NCBI GenBank assembly: GCA_030522415.1
Contig: CM060109.1
Location: forward strand, 22,058,661-22,122,660
DNA: 64,000 bases
Origin: Channallabes apus
Lineage: Eukaryota > Chordata > Actinopteri > Siluriformes > Clariidae
Direction: 5' to 3'
Every line of letters begins with the position of its first letter. The first letter of the stretch is position 1. Shown piece after piece: positions 59,235 to 64,000 of this stretch. The notes below the pieces were generated by a model, which worked only from the letters and a program-made list of their open reading frames with translations, ran no database searches and was not told the DNA's origin. A program made the translations under genes and the position numbers.

Positions 59235-59848
59235 CAGGTAGTATCCGACTTACGACCAGATACGAACAGGCTTCTGTCCTACTTCCGGTTCAATCACAGA
59301 AGTAGCTCTCGTGTATTGTATATAAAATAAAAAAAAATAGACACTGCAGTGCACCAGATACCAATATTCACAATTATATACAATATTTTCAGTCTAAGTG
59401 AATGCATAAAATGTCCAAAGTCCGGGATATTGTCTGTGTGCGCGTGGGGGTGCGGAAGAAATGAGTCGTTCTCACCGGTTTCAATGATTCAGTCCGGCAG
59501 CACGATGATAGAAAATGACTGTCCTGTAAAGCAATCCTGATGGTGAATAATCATCATTATGGAAAATCCTCAACAAAACAGTTCACAGTCCAAGAAAGTG
59601 GAAAACATCTCTGAGACAAAATGGTAATTGAGGTTTAAAGGTGCAGAGACAACACTGTTACATTTCATGTTTGAGATTCCTTAGATTAGGTGCAGTTACG
59701 GAGATTGAAGTCGAGTGCATTGGTATACTTTCTATCGTATATTCGTGTCAAAGGCATATAAAACTCACTTTGTCGGACTTGGGAACAAATGGGACTTATG
59801 AACACACTCCCGGAACGGAGCCCGTTCGTAAGTTGGGGGGGTTACCTG
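59235..59848. mobile_element. Tc1/mariner-superfamily (pogo-like) MITE
   Basis: TA-flanked (59233-59234 and 59849-59850); ends CAGGTAGTATCCGACTTACG and, inverted, TTCGTAAGTTGGGGGGGTTACCTG. Interior 614 bp without coding capacity. It lies in intron 1 of the dcbld2-like gene. Confidence 0.7.
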
Positions 59849-60059
59849 TATACTTTACAGTGGATGATAAATTTAAACTGTCTACTCTTGAGGTTTGCTC
59901 ACACTTATCGGGCACCTATTAGTAGAGGGCAGGGGGAGATCAATAAGGTGATGTGATATGATTCTTTTGTATTGCCACACTGACTACAAAAGCGATAAAA
60001 AAGTTAATTTATATATGTTTGCATTTGAATGTTGCAGTTTCTCTATAATCCTACAGGTG

Positions 60060-60240
60060 TAAACTATTCAGACAGTGGTAGGAGCAAATTATTTGTTACG
60101 TTTTTTAGTATTGTAAAAAAATCTTTAAAAAGAACAAAATCAGGATATTTATAAAATCGTAAATCAATAAAGATTGAATCGTCCCCTAGGTATTGTGATA
60201 ATATTGTATCGGGAGGTCTTTGGTGATTTCCATCCCTAGT
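60060..60240. repeat. MITE-like terminal fragment
   Basis: CGGGAGGTCTTTGGTGATTT then CCATCCCTA resembles one end of a short DNA element; similar wording recurs near 63405-63441. Borders are not defined. Confidence 0.35.
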
Positions 60241-60317
60241 ATGGATAAACATGCATGTGTTACATATTGTATATTTTGTGTGATGCGATCTTTACAGTGT
60301 GTGTTTGTGTGTTGCAG

Positions 60318-60542
60318 GTGATGGCTGTGGGCACACGGTGCTCGGTGCAGGAAGCGGCAGCCTGGCGTCCCTGGGTTACCCTCTCTCTTACCCTGCACAC
60401 TCTGTGTGCGAGTGGGAGATCAGCGAGAGCGCCGGACACACACTCCTGCTGCGCGTGGCGGACCTCGACATCAATACACACAACTGCCAGGTGTCCTACC
60501 TCCGGCTGTTTGATGGTATCGGGGCAGGCAGGACAGAGATAG
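60318..60542 (+). CDS. dcbld2: dcbld2-like exon 2, first part of the CUB domain
   Basis: Acceptor TTGCAG precedes an exon of 225 bases (75 codons' worth, phase 1 at both ends) and donor ATAG|GTGAGT follows (60542/60543). It encodes the start of a CUB domain: GDGCGHTVLG, then a GYP.SYPAHSVCEWEI segment, DLDI, NCQVSYLRLFDGIG and RTEIG at the end. Three of the four CUB cysteines (in GCG, VCEW and NCQ) are here; the fourth should come with the next exon, which is not in the window. The GDGCGHTVLG start, VCEWEI and RTEIG favour DCBLD2 over DCBLD1 in my recollection of the two proteins. CUB modules mediate extracellular protein interactions. Confidence 0.88.
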   Translation: MMAVGTRCSVQEAAAWRPWVTLSLTLHTLCASGRSARAPDTHSCCAWRTSTSIHTTARCPTSGCLMVSGQAGQR

Positions 60543-61200
60543 GTGAGTGGCGGGGGAGGGGTTTCTGTTCTAACAGCTTTCACACTTTCTCTGCAGCTGT
60601 GTATTCACAGGTTAGTGTGCACATGTGTGAAGCTCGTAGATGGAAGAATGATGAAGGGGGGGGATCATGTGACGTCATGGGTCTTTTCACATTAAGGACC
60701 CGGGATCATTTCAGCTTGACCTCAGGGTCTGAATCGTTTTGATCAGTGAGAACACAATCGTTCAGCGATCAAAAATAACAAATTTGGAACGAGTTTAGAA
60801 TTTTCTGGAGCAAAAAAAACTAGACAAGCTTGAATTAGTCCGGTTAAGGAGTGATCATGATCAGTAATGTATCTGTATAGCAATAACAGGATACACAAAC
60901 TCACGCTTACATTCCGTCTTAAAGCAATTTGCATGATATTACCAATGTTACTCGTATAACTAATGCATTTATATTTAAAACATTGGTAAATTAATAAACG
61001 TAGACTCTAAGCATTTCTTCCCAGTCTCTGTTTTTACAATAAAAGCTGTTTGTTCTCTACAAAGTGCGAAAGGCATTACAGGGTCAAATCTTTTTTGACC
61101 TGCCGCAGCGCGTAAGGGATTTTAAGAGTGTGCTGGATTTTTTTCTGAAGCATTGCTTTCAGACAAAATGGTTTTGAAAGCTGGTGCGCAATATAGTGAA
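60543..61200 (+). other. intron 2 of the dcbld2-like gene, proximal part
   Basis: Begins at the GTGAGT donor; no further exon of the gene was found up to the end of the window. Nothing else is recognised in this stretch. Confidence 0.6.
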
Positions 61201-61267
61201 GTGTAGAGATGGGGAATAAATCGATTCAGTGGTGTCTCGTGATCAATTTTATACATACACACACAAG

Positions 61268-61310
61268 GGTGAGTCAGAAATGATTTTTTAATAACAAGTT
61301 ATCTTTATGT

Positions 61311-61362
<52 letters not shown>

Positions 61363-61510
61363 TAAATTCTACTTAATAATCTCCTTGTTTGTTTGTTTTT
61401 TCATGCCAACAAGCGTTCATATTCCCTCATTTAAAAAAAGTTTCCGGCTGAGCTGCGAGCCACGAATGCACTGCTGTCTTCACTTTTTCATCAGAAGTGA
61501 ATCTTTGCCC
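61268..61510 (-). pseudogene. mariner transposase C-terminal relic
   Basis: Minus-strand sequence 61510-61385 reads, with a frame change, RFTSDEKVKTAVHSWLAAQP and then a stretch like EGI.TLVG, the ending of mariner transposases (the family pattern is FTSDEEVK.AV..WL). The terminal repeat follows toward 61268. The N-terminal and catalytic regions were not found. Confidence 0.6.
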
Positions 61511-61540
61511 TTGTTGGGCTGCTTTCCTGGGGACCAAATG

Positions 61541-62055
61541 ACTAGTGATGGAATGTTTAAATCATTTTAGTGACTCGGTTCTTTGAATCCTGTTCATCAA
61601 AATCAACGAATCTTTTTTTTGAATCATTTAGTTAATTTCATTCTTTTGATCAGAAATAAAATAAAATGTTACATTTTCAACAAACAGACCCCTAATACGT
61701 CTACATACACGAATTTTAGCTATAGTTCCAATAATGAAAATATTACAATGCAGCTAAGGACATATTATAATAAACAGAATGAGTAGGTCACCTCTCATAT
61801 CTTTTGGTCCGAGTCGTTCGTTCTTTTGAGTCTATAGGAGTCACGTGACAAAAGAATGAACGATTCAGAGAAAAAGACTCAAAGTAACTACTCATTTCTG
61901 TTTCCTGTACATAAACTACGGAGGTTTTGCGATGTTTTGCGCATGCACGCTCAGTAAAAAATGAACTAATCACTCTCCGAGACTACTCGTTCTTCTGAGT
62001 CACGTTAAAGACTCGTTCAAAAAGAACAAATCATTAATAAACGACCCAGCACTAA
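61541..62055. mobile_element. MITE with short inverted ends
   Basis: Ends TAGTGATGG and CCAGCACTA (imperfect) enclose repeated GACTCGTTC/GAACGA-type words in both orientations, as in a common fish element. No target duplication is visible, so the borders are approximate. Confidence 0.4.
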
Positions 62056-62599
62056 TCACGATGCCCTCTTCGTTTAATCTGAAGTTTAGACTCTTCAATT
62101 AGTGTAAACACACGTCACCAAAGCCCGTGTGAACACACTCACCGGCTGCGCGGTTATACAGGGTAAAAAAAAAACATTGCATGCAGCTTTTTCTTTGCGT
62201 TCAATACCAACGGACGTGAGGAACACTTCTAGTGCGTTCATTTTACACTTCGGAGGACCGGATATATCCCATGATCCTACATGCTGTACAGAGGGGAAAA
62301 GGGCAAAATAAACAGTGTACACTGTAGCTGCGAGTTTTTTTTTTTTTTTTTTCTCCCCACGTCGCCGTATTACGAGAATGTCTAGTATTTTTTTTATTTT
62401 TTTTTTATTGAGACAAAAAAAAAAGGATAAAATACACGAGAGGATCAAAATAATGTATAAACCGTGAAAAGGATGTAGTAGACACTTCAATTTAAAATAT
62501 CATAATCTAGAAGTCTATTCTTATTATTATTAAGTTGAATTAATTTAAGAGAATTTAAAATTTAAGTCATTCTTAAAAACTGAATGTATTCTTGTTTTA

Positions 62600-62600
62600 A

Positions 62601-62662
<62 letters not shown>

Positions 62663-62930
62663 CACACTGTAAACCTGCCATCTGCAATTATTGTTAAAAA
62701 CCAAAATGTTGATTTACATAAAATAAGGTTTAAACGTCAAAATTAAAGATAATTAAACTATGTGGCTATTGCATTTTTTAAAGTTTACTTTTATACATAA
62801 ATAATACCCTGATTTATGGTTTTATATAGTTAAGCAAAACATCAAATTAAAGCGTCTAGCTTTTATCCGATTTAATCGATATACATATAATGTATGTATG
62901 TATGTATACAGATGGCAAGTTGACAGTGTT

Positions 62931-62990
<60 letters not shown>

Positions 62991-63167
62991 CAGTCAACTT
63001 GCCATCTGCAATTATTGTTAAAAACAAAACAAATGTTATGGTTTTATATATAATTATAAGCAAAACATCAAATTAAAGAAGCGCTTAGCTTTATCTGATT
63101 AATCGATTAATCGAAACAATAAGCGGCCAACTAATCGATTATCAAAATAATCGTTAGTTGCAGCCCT
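62600..63167. repeat. tandemly duplicated module with TA runs and hAT-like end
   Basis: A module with CTGCAATTATTGTTAAAAAC and AAGCAAAACATCAAATTAAAG occurs twice (about 62674-62880 and 62999-63110), each next to a TA run (62604-62657 and 62939-62985). The second TA run is flanked by inverted CAGATGGCAAGTTGAC arms (62910 and 62993). The end ATAATCGTTAGTTGCAGCCC (63148-63166) is a known terminus style of fish DNA transposons, perhaps hAT. Confidence 0.65.
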
Positions 63168-63581
63168 AAAAAAAACAAATCACTGCATGTTGCAAATCAT
63201 AAGTCGGGCGTTTATTTTTGCCCACATCGGTGTTAGAAATGAACTGAACTGACTTCTGACGACAGAAGTTTTAATATAACCGGAGTGAGTATCATTTTTG
63301 ACTCACCCTCATATGTGTGTATATAAAACAGGATATTTACAAAATGGTAATGCTTATAGAAACGCAATACAGATCAAATCAGCACCCAAGTCTTATGATG
63401 ATACCGTATCAGATGGTCCCTGGTGATTCCTGTTCCTAGTGAATAGGATCTTATCGTGTGTGTATTTGGTATGTATATAGTATGTGTCGTTTAAGGCAGT
63501 GGTTCCCAAACTGGGGGTCGCGAGAGGGATGAAAAAAGATATTTTTTTGTGATTATAATACACACTTTTCAGTATTACAAG

Positions 63582-63811
63582 CAGGTCTGGACTAGGACCA
63601 AAAAACGGCCCGGGCATTCAGTTCAGAGCAACGGCCGGGAAAGGGGTTGCACGCATTCAGAGCATGCGGAGGGGGGGCGCGGGTTGCGCGCGCGTTCAGT
63701 GCATGTGACTTGGAGTTGGGTGCTCGTGCGTTCAGATCATGTGGCCGGCCCAAAAATGTGCGTCGACCCACCGGGCATTGCCCGGTATGCCCTATGGTCA
63801 GTCCAGGCCTG
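63582..63811. mobile_element. hAT MITE, 230 bp, with exact 8-bp target duplication
   Basis: Inverted ends CAGGTCTGGACTAGGACC and GGTCAGTCCAGGCCTG; ATTACAAG stands on both sides (63574-63581 and 63812-63819). The interior is GC-rich (CGGCCCGGGCATT and its inverse-like CGGGCATTGCCCGG) and non-coding. Confidence 0.9.
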
Positions 63812-63951
63812 ATTACAAGTAAATGCTATAAATAAATATTTTCCGATTTGTAAAGATATTACTGATTGAGTTTGAGTGTTTAAATTGAGTGTTAAAAAAG
63901 AATTGCGACTCATACAGCGCACAATTGCACGTGAAAACCGCAACTGCCAAG

Positions 63952-64000
63952 ATGGATAAATTTGTTATTCGCAAATCTAAAAATGTTAAGGACATTGTTT
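63952..64000 (+). CDS. start of a hAT-type transposase (partial)
   Basis: Sixteen codons remain in the window, MDKFVIRKSKNVKDIV. An MDKF start with basic residues, about 450 bases inside a hAT-like terminus, is characteristic of Charlie/ZBED-related hAT transposases of fish. The rest, including the zinc finger and catalytic domain, is outside, so integrity cannot be judged. Confidence 0.45.
   Translation, partial: MDKFVIRKSKNVKDIV

Larger units (their letters stand above)
53323..60317 (+). other. intron 1 of the dcbld2-like gene
   Basis: About 7.0 kb between a GT donor (53323) and an AG acceptor (TTGCAG, ending 60317). It is filled with transposon relics listed separately. The stretch 53330-54030 after exon 1 holds only a CT/C-rich patch and an A tract (53897-53911); 56880-59230 holds no gene I can recognise, although 57270-57830 has a palindrome-rich, MITE-like look. 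Confidence 0.8.
61204..63441. mobile_element. nested nest: outer MITE, mariner-like element and further insertions
   Basis: Outer ends TAGAGATGGGGAATAAATCG (61204) and, inverted, GATTCCTGTTCCTAG (to 63441) suggest one old MITE. Inside, GGGTGAGTCAGAAATGAT (61269) and, inverted, ATCATTTTTGACTCACCC (63290-63307) are ends of a mariner-like element, which was in turn enlarged by later repeats. Pairing of outer ends is by eye and tentative. Confidence 0.45.
63497..64000 (+). mobile_element. 5' part of a hAT-type transposon, running out of the window
   Basis: The end CAGTGGTTCCCAAACTGGGG (63497) followed by GTCGCGAG is typical of fish hAT elements. A smaller hAT MITE interrupts the leader (63582-63811), and a start codon opens a frame at 63952. 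Confidence 0.65.

Noticed and set aside
1..64000. CRISPR arrays, operons, ribosome binding sites, rRNA
   Set aside because: None present; the window is animal nuclear DNA and the spaced repeats are microsatellites and transposons.

Overview
The window is vertebrate nuclear DNA, and its repeats point to a teleost fish: DANA-like tRNA-derived SINEs, many Tc1-type transposon families, L2-type LINE tails and long CA/TA microsatellites. An otophysan (catfish, characin or carp-type) fits best, but that is inference from repeat types. It is AT-rich and gene-poor. The only host gene I can support is the 5' end of a plus-strand gene whose first CUB exon matches DCBLD2: a CpG-rich promoter and signal-peptide exon near 53.2 kb, a 7-kb intron, a CUB exon at 60.3 kb, and the remainder beyond the right edge.

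Region by region. 1-6.3 kb: mostly featureless AT-rich DNA, a weak candidate minus-strand promoter/first exon near 1.7 kb, and three decayed Tc1-type relics at 4.7-6.1 kb. 6.28-11.44 kb: a complete Ty3/gypsy chromovirus with two 371-374 bp LTRs, a 5-bp target duplication and gag/pol broken by a frameshift and three stops. Its putative primer-binding site is an 11-nt perfect complement to a stretch of its own LTR, as in the self-priming Tf1/sushi group. 13-31 kb: SINEs, Tc1-type MITEs, an L2 3' fragment, a hAT MITE inside a Tc1 relic and, at 29.6-30.3 kb, a deletion derivative of the intact transposon found later. 31.6-35.5 kb: a solo LTR split by a 775-bp foldback element with near-identical 300-bp arms, then a 5'-truncated L2 LINE. 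37-47.5 kb: more Tc1 relics and a nest in which a 7.4-kb piggyBac-like element has entered a hAT-type MITE and was itself invaded by a Tc1 element and a SINE. 49.3-50.9 kb: a structurally complete Tc1 element with an uninterrupted 340-codon DD34E transposase. 53-64 kb: the dcbld2 5' end, with its intron and downstream region filled by pogo/Tigger-like, mariner-like and hAT elements; the window ends just inside a hAT transposase reading frame.

Most of the sequence is a layered record of transposition. Insertion order can be read from which element interrupts which, and several insertions keep exact target-site duplications. The intact Tc1 element at 49.3 kb is the only plausible source of transposase activity in the window and could in principle mobilise the deletion derivative 19 kb upstream. 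No previously undescribed cellular system was recognised. The most unusual signals are the self-priming architecture of the gypsy element, the foldback element in the solo LTR, and the piggyBac-like nest with unexplained candidate exons.
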